64,000 nt of DNA from Paramecium octaurelia (Eukaryota; Ciliophora; Oligohymenophorea; Peniculida; Parameciidae). Position 1 is the stretch's first letter. Each line of letters starts with the position of its first letter. The DNA lies in contig CAJJDP010000055.1 in the NCBI GenBank assembly GCA_905182995.1, forward strand, positions 124,001 to 188,000, given 5' to 3'. Positions 1 through 11,505 of the stretch are shown piece by piece. Both the position numbers and the translations under genes were made by a program. A model generated the notes under the pieces. It made no database searches and was not told where the DNA came from. It was given only the letters and a program-made list of their open reading frames with translations.

Positions 1-867
1 GGATCATCCATCAAACGTAAATTGTCAGCCCATCCACCAGTTGCATTTACAACGCATTTACCTTTGATTTGAAATTGTTTCTGCCCAATCTTATCGAATG
101 CTTAAACTCCTGTGATTTTATTTTATTCATTTTTTAATAATCCCTTAACCTCAACATAATTGGCCATGTTCTATCCTATTGAAATAATTCATTAATGTAC
201 CTTTCAGACTAGATGTAACAAGTAATTCTTAAACCATCCTGGCATCATTGAATTACCCATCATAGTATATTACACCATAATTACATTTAGCAAATTTAAA
301 ATGCGATTAAATTTCTTCTTTGCCAACTATTCTTGGAGGTTTAAACGTATGTCCTCCAGTTTAGTAGTACAAGTAAACACAATGATAAATCAAGGACCCG
401 AAATAATAATAGCCCAAATCAAATAAATTGTTGCATGGTATTAAAGTTGGGAAATCCTATGTCAAATAAGAACACATTGATAAAAAATTAGATCTCTCTC
501 TTAATGATTCTGCCACTAAACCCCACTTTTCTATTCTGTTTTTTTCAGACAATTGAAATACTTGTTGCATATACCTTACACCTCCATGTACTAATTTTGT
601 CGATTTGCTTGATGCACCACTGGCATAATCTTGCGACTCCAAAACTATTGATTTCAATCCCCTGTTAGCACAAGCAAGAGATACACCCGCCCCAGTAGCT
701 CCTCCTCCGACTATAATGACGTCGTATTCATTTTATAGTGCGTCAGCTAAATGCTCCTCTCTGCTCTTCAATTTATAATAGATTTGTTGAGAATCTCCAG
801 CACTCTACAACTATATTTTCCTTTGAGTCAATAATGAAGCTACTGTAACAAAGGCCACTTTATTCAT
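1..867 (-). CDS. GPD2: FAD-dependent glycerol-3-phosphate dehydrogenase, N-terminal part
   Basis: Oxidises glycerol 3-phosphate to dihydroxyacetone phosphate and passes electrons through FAD to quinone, normally on the outer face of the inner mitochondrial membrane. The minus-strand frame starts at ATG 865-867 with MNKVAFVTVASLLTQRK, a basic, hydroxyl-rich leader suited to mitochondrial import. It is followed by the dinucleotide-binding motif VIIVGGGATGAG (about residues 40-51) and the family signature DYASGASSKSTKLVHGGVRY. Near the window edge the frame gives GKCVVNATGGWADNLR, again typical of GlpD/GPD2. A 30-nt intron lies at about 172-201. The 3' half is beyond base 1, so the EF-hand tail seen in animal enzymes cannot be judged. 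Identification is from the motifs and is firm. Confidence 0.93.
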
Positions 868-1093
868 AAATATTATTTTAATAATAGATTTTTTAAATTC
901 AAAAATAACTAAAAATAATCCAATTAATTCTAATCTCATAAATTTATGAATTCATTATTACTTCAATTCTACTTACAATTACAACTTTTAATTATCATTC
1001 CTAAGTAGAAACATAATTTTATATGATGAAAAATAGTTAAAATCGCTTTAGTTAAATTGATTTAGATCAAGAACTATTCTATATAAATTGATA

Positions 1094-4000
1094 TCATTTA
1101 TTATTATATGTTTAATAATTCATTTCGATGTTTAAATACTTTGAATTTTGTTAACTGTTAACTTAGATATCCTTTTTTTTACAGAGTAATCGAAGAATAA
1201 GGATGATGATAGAAAGCAATATAAACAATGCAATTATATAGTATATGATATGAATCCCTTCCTCTTAAATTGGCCTATCCTCTAGATTTAGTTCAGTAGT
1301 AGGAAAAGGATAAGTGAGTTCATTTAATTCAATTCCATAATCAATTTCTACTTTACCAAATATATTTAAGTAAATTTTAGATGAATTTGCAATAAGTTTC
1401 ACCTTAGTTGTCTGTTCTTAAGGTGATTATTGTACAATTTTAAGTTATCTTTAATCGTTTGTTGTAACATTTTGGTATGAATCATAAATACAAACAATTT
1501 CATCTTGTTAGAATGTCTAAACAACAAAATAGATTGTAATTTAAGGGTTGGTTTAAAATTCATAATCTTAAATTAAGTTTGGAATCTCAATAGTTACTTC
1601 ATTTTAATTATTATTCCAATTTAAAAAAGTACTCTGAAACCTAAAAGCAGTATAGGGTATAGGGTCAAATCTATGAAATATCTAGTGTCTAATATAATAA
1701 TTAGATATTCGATTCTGATTTTCATCTTTGACTTAACTCGAAATCAATTTAACTAAGAAATAATAGATTCCTTATTCTAGTTTGAGGTTAGCATTGAAAT
1801 ATTATTATGGTTTATTCATTATTTGTATTTCAAATATCTGTTTATTCAAATTAGAAGAATGTTATGTTCCTTGAATTAACACAGTCCCTCTGCAGGTAAA
1901 TACTTCAATGAGCAAAGTAGAATTTTCTTAGATGAATATTTGGTAAAAATTGGGCTGTCCTACTTTTGTTATTTAATATTGTGGAATGCCATCCATCAAT
2001 GTATTAATATTATCATCTGATAAGAGTATTCTCATAAATGATTAATTAATTGTTGGAGAAATTATTAAATCATACTTACCAAATGCTTCATACAATTTAT
2101 AATAGATTCCTCTCTTAAATTTTGTTACAAATTACACTATTTGGTTAATAGTTGAATGACTAATTGAAATGTTAAATGGTTCAATAGGTGAGTAGAGAGT
2201 CTAAATTTACAAAGTTAGCAACTTTGAAGAGGAATTTCCATTATATAGAGTTGATAAAGATTAATAACGGAATACATATTCTTAATTACCCAATTATAGA
2301 TCTAATATCTTACCAAAAGGAAGAGAATTTATTTTCTAACTCTTTCGGTTTATTATAATCTAAAAACTTACATCAGGTGTCAGACATTCAATTTTTATTA
2401 AAAATGTTTCAAATTTAAATGTTGACCTATTAAATTCAATAGTTTTCTTACTTTAAACAATTTCTACTTACTCCGAATAATTATTATGCTTCTCTTTCAC
2501 AGAAACTTAAAATTATCCAAAAACATCATTGAATTTGATAAAAAACTAGTTTGAAGATTGAAATATGTATTCTACAATCTCGTTTTATTTCATTACTTCA
2601 TATTGAGGTGAATTTTCATATAACTCATTTTTTTATTAATATGTTTAGATTTAAACAGCACCTTAAGTCTTTTAGTTCAAACTAAAAATTTTAATTAGAT
2701 ATTAGCATTATACTTATTAACAAGCATCAAATTTATACAATTTATATTGTTAAGCAACATCCTCCAATATAAAGGAATCTGTAAAATCAAGTGTGTATAT
2801 TTTATTATAGAATCGCTAAACTCTGATTGAGAGTGTGCCAGTAAACAATGCTAATGTAATTTTAAATGCTGATAATTATGTATAGTGATATATAACCGGG
2901 ATACTCTCTTCTGATATTTCTAGAGGGAGAATTCCATTCGGAAAGAATAAAAATCTTATGTTTTCTGTTTAATAACTTACTTTAAATTCGCAATTCTCTT
3001 CTCCCTCTATTCCTATAATGTAGTAATCTTATTCAAAATAATCTTAATGAACTTAAAAGATGTAGAATTAATCTATCTATAATTAAATTTATATGGAGTT
3101 ATTAAATTTGTCTGGCCTACTGTTCTTACCTTATTGCAAAAGCACTATTATGGAGTTTTGACTTCCTAATACTTGAACTTTAACTATGATTGATTTGGCA
3201 ATCTTATCTAAAGTCAAAATATAGTATTTTATTTATCCTTATCTTACATTATCTTGTATTTTATCTATTGGTGTTATAGTCCTAACTGTTTCTTAAACTC
3301 CAATTGAATAGTTATCATCTTCAAAGTGCTTAAAGTAGGGATGAACCGAAATATACAAAATATACTTTTGGTTATTCTCTGGAATTATGATTGTTTGAAT
3401 AGTATTACTATTCTATTATTTAGATTTAAACTATTCATATTTGGTGTTGGAGTTATTGAGGTAGCCCAAATAAGCTAGTATCTCAGCCTGGCTACCACCA
3501 TAAGAGAACCATTATACTGTGACTTCTTTTTCACTTAAGACATAATAGAACAGCATATCTTATTTGAAGTTTAGAATCAAAGGACATCCCTCATGCAATT
3601 AGATTTTATTATGTAGGTATTGAGTAGTGATGGTGTAGAAGATGAGTCCTTTTACTGAAGTAACAGACATGTATATAAAACATTTAGTTTTCCTCAGATC
3701 TTAACACCTACGACATATTAGTTCTTATTGAGGTATTGTCAATGTTGAATCACTAAAAACATAAGTGTTTTAATTCTCATTTGGAAATTAATTGGTTTGA
3801 TTTAAAGATATATAGATAATCAAATTGTTTATTTAGTTATCTATGTATATTTTTTTAGTGAAAACTTAATCTCTCTCAAGCATTGGCAATTTGTAATAAT
3901 TCACTTAATTTTCGTTTACAGAATCAATTATCTTTTCACCAAATTCGTAAAATTATATTTTTTAATGTATGTTGTACTCAATTACAAATTCTCCTTCAGA

Positions 4001-5369
4001 GTTCAAACATTAAACACCTATATAATAAGTATTTGCTTAATTATCCTTGTCTATGTTTATGTCAATTTGCATAGAGTCTTTCCATTCAAAAGAATTACTA
4101 TCAGGTATCTCATGATCGGATATTTTTGCTTTTACATACATTATGAAATCACCCATATTGCTTTATAAATAAATAGAAAAGTTGGCTTAAATTTCCAATT
4201 AAATTATAAAGAAACTGTAGAGTTCCTATTAATAGAGCGAATGAGAAATTCCGTTTGATAATTAAATGAATTGAGTTTGTTGAATAGTCTATTGTCTTTC
4301 CACTGTCGCATTTATTTGGTATTTACAGTATGATGTTCCATATACACTCAAAAAATGTGCTGAAGTCTTGTTAGTTGTTATTTGATGATTGCCTTCAAAT
4401 TCATTATTCATCTAACTGGGAAATTTGTTTTCTGAACTTGCATAGAGTATGCAGTTACCAGTAATTTAATTTAATTGAAATTTTATACTTTTGATATTTG
4501 TAAAATCAGATGTGTTATAGATATAGTAGGTTATAGATCCTTGGTCCACTTGAAATAGATCATAATGCCCTTCTTTTAATTTGATATGAGAGCGTTGGCT
4601 TAATAGTATTATCCTAAAGAATTATTTAAATTCACTTAATAAACCTAGAATGTAGTAACCTTATAGACTAACAGAGTTCCTAAATGTATAGGTATCCTTC
4701 TCGATAAATATTCCATAGTCAGTATTTTTATAATCAAGTTTTGTAATTAAGCATAGCTCTTTCAAACACTTTTTGAGATATCTTAACGTATTTTCTGCTT
4801 AAATTTCTATAGTAATTTCCTCATCAATATAAGCTGGTTAAACCTTGAACTAAAAGATCTCCTAAGGTTACAATTCCCCACTTTATTTAATCAAAGTATA
4901 ATTACATCAGAGGGAGATTGTATTCTACAAAATGAATTCCATCTAAGGGGTAAACTATAAATTCGTAGTTAGAAGATGATTCCGAAAGAAATACTATATA
5001 GAAAAGATGATCAGAACACTATCCTAAATTTCTTTGCAGGTATGAAATATTTAGCTATTAAGTGTACTAGAATTGCCATTAATATGAATCGAAGAATGTT
5101 GGTCGCCTAGTGGAAATCAATACGATTTTACGTGTCACAATTAATATAGACTTTTATGCCCTCCTATTGTGAAAATAGAGATAAGGCTAGTTATTGATGT
5201 TTCAAATCATCTCTATTGGTAACTTTCAATCTATATAGATTAAAATCAAATTGAAATGTTTAGTCTTAAACAATTTCATTTAAGTTGATGTCCTTCACTC
5301 ACACAATAATAATATAGGATTACATGTTTCTTGAGTGAATATCACAGAAATCATCATCAACATAATCAT
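1094..5369 (-). CDS. large type I membrane protein with a long extracellular part (unrecognised)
   Basis: About 1,390 residues. The minus-strand frame is rich in beta-prone segments with many Tyr, Asn and Ile, such as RTITPIDKIQDN followed by QGQIKYYILTL. These recall repeated pre-peptidase-C-like sandwich modules, but that is inference. Near the C-terminus there is one strong membrane span, HIIYYIIALFILLSIIILIL, then RLLCKKKD and a short cytosolic tail ending at TGA 1094-1096. The N-terminus MIMLMMISVIFTQ looks like a signal peptide, but I could not join it cleanly to the downstream frame (INLNEIVQDQTF), so the first exon is unresolved. A 25-nt intron at about 5109-5133 restores a good frame. 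The presumed start is only about 35 bp from the divergent gene at 5405. It could be a surface receptor or adhesin; no enzyme motif was seen. Confidence 0.6.
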
Positions 5370-5404
5370 GTTAATTTTAATAAATTAAAAGGTTTTTGTA
5401 CGAG

Positions 5405-7584
5405 ATGATTTGCAAATGTAATGATATACTCATAACTAATATTAGTCTTGCGCAAGATAGATATGTTTGGCCAGCCAGTCTCACTTAAATTTAATGGTCA
5501 TTCTAAGCACCAGACTGAAGTAGGGGGCATTGCTTCTATTGCTACTATAACAGTAGTATTTCTCTTCTTCTCTTCGAATATACTCAGCTTTATTAATAAA
5601 GGTGAATTGCTAGCAATAGTTGTGAATAACTTCGAGGAAAACCCTGAAATTATATCACTTACTGGCGAAAGAACATTTGCAGTCGGCTTTGGTAATCTCA
5701 CTTAGGCAAAGTACTTCAATATTACTTTACAATAAATGTATGATAGACCTCAATATACACTTAGAACAATCGAAAATCAAAGTGTTACAAATGTCACTTT
5801 GATTCCTATTGGAAAATGTTTACCTCAGCATTTTTAATTAGCAAATGGGGATTCTCTCTAAAATGACTTGAAAGATCACTTTTTCTGTTTGGAGTACTTA
5901 TTTAAGTAATAAAATTAGATAAAATTAACAATTATACTTCGGATAAAATCAGTCTAGTAAAATATATTTATTTAATTTAAGAAAAGTATGAAGTTCATTT
6001 AATAATATCAAAATGTTAAAATAATTAATCAGTTTGTATTCCTGATCAATATTTAGATGGTTAAGTTTTTAATGTTTAATTGATATTCCAAAATCAAGTA
6101 ACAACACTTTTATTCTAAGGTTGTCAATCCTATGGATGTGTCAGAATAATACATTTAAACCTATTTAGATGACACTTACTCAATCAAATTTGTACCTAAC
6201 ACACTATCAAAAGAACAGCAACTTCTAATCACATAATATGATCTAAATAATGACGACAGTCTCTTCTATTAGAATGTCCAAAAAAGCAAGGCTTATGCAG
6301 TAGACTCGAGAGATTCCAAATAAATAGTTAACATTGACAATGATGTCTATGCCTCATTCATCTTCAAAAAGAATAAACTCAAATACACTGTAAATAGATC
6401 ATACTAAAAAATAACTGATCTACTTGCTCGTTTAGGAGGATTCCTCAAGATTTCTTTCTTCATTTTGGGATTTGTTATACAAATCTATAATAGATTGTAA
6501 TGTATACTTATAACATCATTAATTAGTGTATCTCATTTTAGCTAATAAGATCTACGAATTTTCATTTGATTCAGTCAAAGAAAGAGAAATTCAAGAAAAA
6601 CAATTTGAAGCCTTGAATTCTGCCATTCAATCCAAAATGTCTAAGACCAACATCCAAAACATTAATGAAGAAGGCAGTTAACAGAAGTTGCCAATCAGCC
6701 GAGTAATGCAGAAAAGCAATTCTATCAAATCCAAATAGAATTCATATTCTCTTCTTCCCTTCTCCAGCTAGCAGATACCCATATATAGTAATGAAACCAA
6801 TAAAAAATAAATTATTACTGAGGAGGAATGCATCATTTCAGCAAATCTGATTGATCACCATATCCATTTGGCTAAGAAATTCAACTGTTTAAGTGGTTTG
6901 GATTATTTCTAAAAATAAATCAATAAAATAATCAATAGATCTCAATCTTTAAACTTAACGATTAGGATCTTCTTAAATCATCTATGCTGCTCTAAATTGT
7001 TTAATTCAAACATACATGTAAAATTATACAGAAAATCTATGAAAGAAATATCTAATCATCTTGATGTCTATTATATTCTACAGAAATTAGAAGAATTAAA
7101 TAAGCTTAAGACTATTTTACTTAGTCCTTAATAACTCTTAGTGTTTAATTTTACTCCAAAATAAATGATTGCTCCTGATAAAACTGAATTAAAATTCAAC
7201 AGAAATTTCTTAGAAGAAAAAGCCAGAATCAGACATACTACTCTTCTTAGTGAACCTCAAAATTCTATTACTGCTGCTGTTCTGCAACATAAAAAGAGAG
7301 CCAGTCAAGAGAATGAGAATCTAATTTACTAACGGATTTATAATGCATATGATGATATATTGAAATAATATGAAGGCGAAAGCCCCAAATAGGATCACGA
7401 TATTAATAAATAATTAATTGAAAAATTGGGCGCAGAACTCAAATCAATCTTTAGAGCATCAAAAATAATAGACTTCCAGTAACTTCAATCATCCAAACAA
7501 CCGAGAAAAGTTAATAGAAGACATGCATAAATTGATAATGAAATTCAAGTAACTAAAATGATGTAGTAGTTTTATTAATAATGA
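5405..7584 (+). CDS. two-membrane-segment D-x-F-G-Q family protein, copy 1
   Basis: Unrecognised function; first of five related genes in the window. Start ATG 5405 is chosen because a 28-nt intron right after MICKF gives MICKFLRKIDMFGQPV, which lines up with MKVVQGFVKSCDIFGQ and MQVVQEFLKRCDIFGQ in the 57 and 61 kb copies. Order: short N-terminal tail with the DMFGQ motif; membrane span 1 (GGIASIATITVVFLFFSSN); a predicted lumenal or extracellular region of about 300 residues; LLARLGGFLKISFFILGFV as span 2; then a long tail. The tail has the conserved block DVYYILQKLEELNKLK followed by FNFTPK, and ends MMQQFYQQ before TGA 7582-7584. An intron just after span 2 (at about 6499-6523) matches the intron position in the other copies. 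The layout resembles ERGIC/ERV41-type cargo receptors only in topology. Confidence 0.8.
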
Positions 7585-8168
7585 TAATTTTTGAGTCTTT
7601 CTAAAAATAAATTATTTACTTAAATACTAAAGAGTAGGAATTAATAAATTTTCAATAATTGAAAACAATTTATTTTATACTTTTCTAATTGATTTTCTTA
7701 AACTTTAAGAGAAGAAAAGTATCCAAAAATTCTAACTCATGTTTCAGTAGAATATAGTGATATTAAAATAGAAATCTTTAAAGTATTGATTTTAATTTTT
7801 ATAATCAAATTTAACTTTCTTCCATGCAGTCCTTTACAAATTTTATTGAAAAAAAAAAGTATAAATTGTCGGAATTTAACTTCTCTACTCCCCCAAACAA
7901 TTTTAATTTAATAAGCAACACTAAGTTTTTCTCTATTAAATTATCAAATTTTCTGAGTTAACTCAACATTATGAAATTGTTCACTTAATGCATCTCTTTG
8001 GCTTTTAATAATTTGCCATTTTCCTAATAATAGGCTATATAATTATAAAATACAAGACTTTTAAAAGAGAGAAAAAAGAAATTTAAATAATATGCTTTTA
8101 AAAGCCATATAAAACCTAGAGATTACCATAATCTATCCATTTCTTCAGAATTGCCTTAATTTCATTTT
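7585..8168. other. AT-rich stretch without a convincing gene
   Basis: Follows the stop of the gene at 5405-7584. Minus-strand fragments such as NEHINISMKNEIKAILKKW (about 8100-8190) read like protein and could be a 3' extension of the doubtful gene at 8169-8660, but I found no legal small intron that connects them. No RNA gene or repeat was recognised. Confidence 0.4.
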
Positions 8169-8660
8169 TCATTGAGATATTTATGTGTTCATTATCAAAT
8201 ATACATCTATACTGCTAAAAACTAAAAATAAAATGAAAATCTAATTTTGCTTCAAACGATGCTCCAATTTTATTAATGACATATCTGAGGTAGGATCAGG
8301 ACAATAATGCAGTTAAAAATAATAATCTCTAATCCAATTTAATAGCTCTTACCATGAGATCAAAGATAAAATTTTCATTTCACTGCTTGTAAAGATGAGT
8401 CAGAAACTCTTTGATAATAACACCTTATTCAATGTCAACTAAATAGTCTTGAACAATAAGAAGGGACTTTAAATTAATATATGATTTACTATAATTTGTC
8501 CATTCAGGCAACAATCACTAAAAATACTATAATCGAAGCAAGGCAATCATGCTAATAAAAAAATTCAGCTATGCAGCATTTTTAAATATGCAATTTTTGA
8601 TCAAGAATACCAGCATTCTGCCATGAAATAACATTAGACAAATAAGGGGCTCAAGATTAA
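8169..8660 (-). CDS. possible small intron-rich gene of unknown function
   Basis: The minus strand carries protein-like pieces in two frames that join if short GT...AG introns are removed: SNVISWQNAGILDQKLHIQK, then VPSYC joined to VIIKDSEMKILSLISWQEL, then NWIRDYYFQLHYCPDPTSDM, ending ...NTQISQ at TGA 8169-8171. Candidate introns are 30 nt (donor GTGATTGTTG) and 31 nt (donor GTTCAAGACT). The last join is a 22-nt intron (donor GTTTCTGACT). No family was recognised and the start codon is unresolved; it may lie under the 5' end of the divergent MORN gene. A different last exon is possible. This could also be a decaying gene. Confidence 0.33.
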
Positions 8661-8696
8661 TGTTCTAACATTAAAATTAATGGGCAATAACTGTAC

Positions 8697-9783
8697 ATGT
8701 TGGAAATACGACTTGCAAAATCAAAGAGAGCAAGAAAAAAGATCCAAACCGAAATGGCAGAGCTTAGAGTTCTTGAAATCATAGGAGCACAAAATAGTTA
8801 AAATGCAGTCTTGGATTCGTGGGTGGTAAGCGCGTTAACGAGTTTGGAAGATTCAATTGCAGAAATATAATGACAGCGTCAATGAATAGTTGAGAACGTA
8901 GCCTCACTTTTAACAGTAGATATTCCGCCAGCGTGATCAATGTGGGATCTAAACAACTACCTCCATTTGATTTTGGAATTGACGATATTAATGATTCTCT
9001 AGTTCATTAAAAAGTACTCAAAGCACCAATCAAATTAGAAAACGGGGCCACCTATTTTGGAGAATGGATCAATGATTTAAGACATGGCAAAGGAATCCTG
9101 ATCTGTGATGTAAATTCCATTTAATTATAATAGGATGGTTCAAAATATGAAGGCTATTTTTACCAAGGAAATGCCCATGGGAGAGGCAGGTTAATACATT
9201 CGAATGGGGAAGTTTATGAGGGACAATGGGAAAATGATGAGGCACATGGTTAAGGAACCTATATTCACGAAGATGGAGCAACTTATTTAGGATAGTGGGA
9301 ACACAATTTGTAGTAAGGAAAGGGAAGTGAGAAATGGCCAGACGGAAGGTTAGGTTCACTTTTAACTTTAGTTATTTTGAGGGAGCCTATAAGCAAGGCA
9401 AAAAGGAGGGATTGGGAAAGTTTGTTTGGGCAGACGGAGCAATCTACGATGGAGAATTCAGAAGCAATAATATAGATGGGTATGGAAAGTACTCTTGGCC
9501 AGATGGAAAATAATATATAGGTTATTGGTAAAATAACAAAAAGTAATTTAAATAGTAAATTAATAGAAATGGCAAAGGGAAGTACATCTGGCCTGATGGA
9601 AAGGTTTATGACGGAGATTTTGTGTTTGATTAAAAGCATGGTTAGGGAATATTGAGATTCCCAGATGGAAGAGCTTATGAAGGAGAATGGTAATAAGATA
9701 AACAACATGGAAGAGCCATATTAAAATTACCTAATGGCAAAACTTCCTTTGGAGAATGGAAGAATGGAATACGTATCAATTGA
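8697..9783 (+). CDS. MORN-repeat protein
   Basis: About 300 residues. After a basic N-terminal helix ([17 protein letters not shown]) come about eight MORN repeats, among them [53 protein letters not shown] and [18 protein letters not shown]. Such repeats bind membranes or scaffold the cortex in protists. At least four introns (about 19-25 nt) must be removed to keep the repeats in register; those at about 9108-9131 and 9540-9563 restore perfect repeats, giving for example [15 protein letters not shown]. An in-frame ATG at 8756 is an alternative start. The stop TGA 9781-9783 overlaps the 3' end of the convergent gene. Family assignment is certain; cellular role is inferred. Confidence 0.88.
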
Positions 9784-11187
9784 AATACTTTTAATCATTG
9801 GTTAAAAATTATTCCCAAGTTTATCTTCTCAATTAAGAAATGTTTGGCCTTGGTGTGCTCGCCATTCTTGATTAAATATTAGATCTATAATCGTCTTCCT
9901 TGTATAATTATTGATACACAAGTTTTTTATTCTTAATAACATCTTCAACAATTTAAAGTGGACTTCGTATATTAAAGGTATTCCTTCTTGCTGATCTCAC
10001 CCGTTTCACTTAATATGTGAGATCTCTCTTTCTCACATACTTCATGTCTATCATTAAGTTCTCGTCCTGGGATACTTACTTTTATTGTCTATCTAATCTC
10101 ACTTATTCTCTTTATAGACAAATATTTTTCAGTTGATCATATAAATGCATTTCATTTGTTGTTTGCAATCTCTAAATTAAGCAACTTAATTATATTTTAA
10201 GAGCTACTCCATTCTCAGAGTTGCAAAAGACACTTTGTTATCTCTTATCAATATTATTGAAACTTTCAAGATCACCAAATATCTGTCCTTTTTATAATAA
10301 GGCAATTTGAGATGTCTGCTTTTTTGGGCTATAAAATCCATCATTGCTTTGACAAATCACAAATTCCCCACTCTATACTAAATATATCTCTTATTTGCTT
10401 AATTGTCCCTAATAATAAACAGCTTGTCTAAATTGATAATGCGAACTCTAAAAAGCTAAAAACAAGATATCTAATAATTTCGGGGAAAGCTAATGTTATT
10501 TCAAGCAAGAGTGAAACTCCTTTATTTATTGTCTTAGTTTATTTTCTTAAGCCTTTTATAGGACCTCCTTGTAATCCTTTTTACTAAGAATCGCTAGTAT
10601 GCATTCGCTATCACAAATTATGCTGGCAGATCTCACATTATCATTCAAAAATGCAAGTTCTCCAAAGCTCTGCCCCATGGAAATTTTCTTGGTAAAAAAT
10701 GATCTCTCTTATAAAAACACTGAATTTACCTCCTCTTTATTTTTTCTGTCTTACTCAATTCCAATTCTTTATGATCGACCAATGGGGTCTTTAATATATA
10801 GACTGAAACACCTCCGCTTAATATAATATAAAAAGATTATGGTTTATCTCCTTACTCGAAAACAACGTCATCCTAAATATAGCTTGATACATACTTCATC
10901 AAACATTTCTATAGTCATTCTCTTTAAGCACTCTTTGAGCATCAATTCCCCCTGCTCATTATAAACTTATTAGAAGAATTCGATGTCTTTAGTAGCGGCT
11001 TAAATAATCTATTAATCTAACAAAAATTCACCTAGATATCATCTATTTTTCTTTACTCAGGATTTTTCTATAGAATTTCTATACAGATTGGCATCAGTTA
11101 CTCTTTTGACAATCCATTAATTAATGAAACTATGTCCGATTTTTTTCTTTTATTTTCTATAAAATGTTTATTTGGAGATGTAATCAT
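9776..11187 (-). CDS. protein with two cyclic-nucleotide-binding domains
   Basis: About 455 residues. Start ATG 11185-11187 (MITSPNKHFIENKRKKSD). Domain 1 follows residue 100 or so: DDVVFEQGDKPQSFYIILSG, then MGQSFGELAFLNDNVRSASI, which holds the phosphate-binding cassette with its Glu and Arg, so it should be able to bind cAMP or cGMP. A second, more degenerate domain follows (QGQLSKQEIYLVQSGEFVI ... GQIFGDLESFN), lacking the Arg. No membrane spans and no PKA inhibitor site were noticed, so it could be a PKA-regulatory-like or stand-alone cNMP sensor. Introns at about 11010-11032 and 10879-10900 are needed. It ends ...LTNDQKYFN at TGA 9776-9778, so the last codons overlap the stop of the MORN gene on the other strand by 8 bp. 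Confidence 0.85.
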
Positions 11188-11219
11188 AAAATAAAAATAA
11201 ATATTTTATAATCTTTTAG

Positions 11220-11405
11220 ATGTTCAGATCATTCATATCAGCCCTTTTAATTGTTATATTAATTTTCTCCTCTTGTTTTTTTTAATAATTTCACTAATTA
11301 AATAAATTTTCACTTAATTTTAGACAATTAAGTGAGCTGTTGATGCCTGTGGAAACTTTGTCTATTCTATACTTTCTAATACACGAGCTTCATAATAAGA
11401 AATGA
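11220..11405 (+). CDS. possible 61-residue secreted or membrane protein
   Basis: ATG 11220 opens MFRSFISALLIVILIFSSC, a textbook signal peptide or anchor, then about 42 further residues rich in Leu and Phe, to TGA 11403-11405. It starts 32 bp from the divergent start of the cNMP-binding gene and ends 100 bp before the TTLL stop, filling what would otherwise be a 318-bp gap. There is no recognisable family, and an ORF of this length can occur by chance here, so support is limited to the leader. Confidence 0.35.
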
Positions 11406-11505
11406 TTTGTCGAAAAGATGTAAAATCTCTTGATACATAATAAAATTGTGATTTTAAAATATATAATCAAATAGTAACTTGTACAACTCTCTATCTTAAA
11501 TGTAA

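Noticed and set aside
3883-4168. Short plus-strand ORFs rich in Tyr, Leu and Ile
   Set aside because: Antisense to the long membrane-protein gene at 1094-5369.
8060-8624. One minus-strand frame that stays open for about 560 bp if TGA is read as Trp (three in-frame TGA, e.g. in KQ-TGA-NENF)
   Set aside because: Ordinary small introns remove at least the first two TGA codons and give a better protein; TGA is a working stop for every other gene here.
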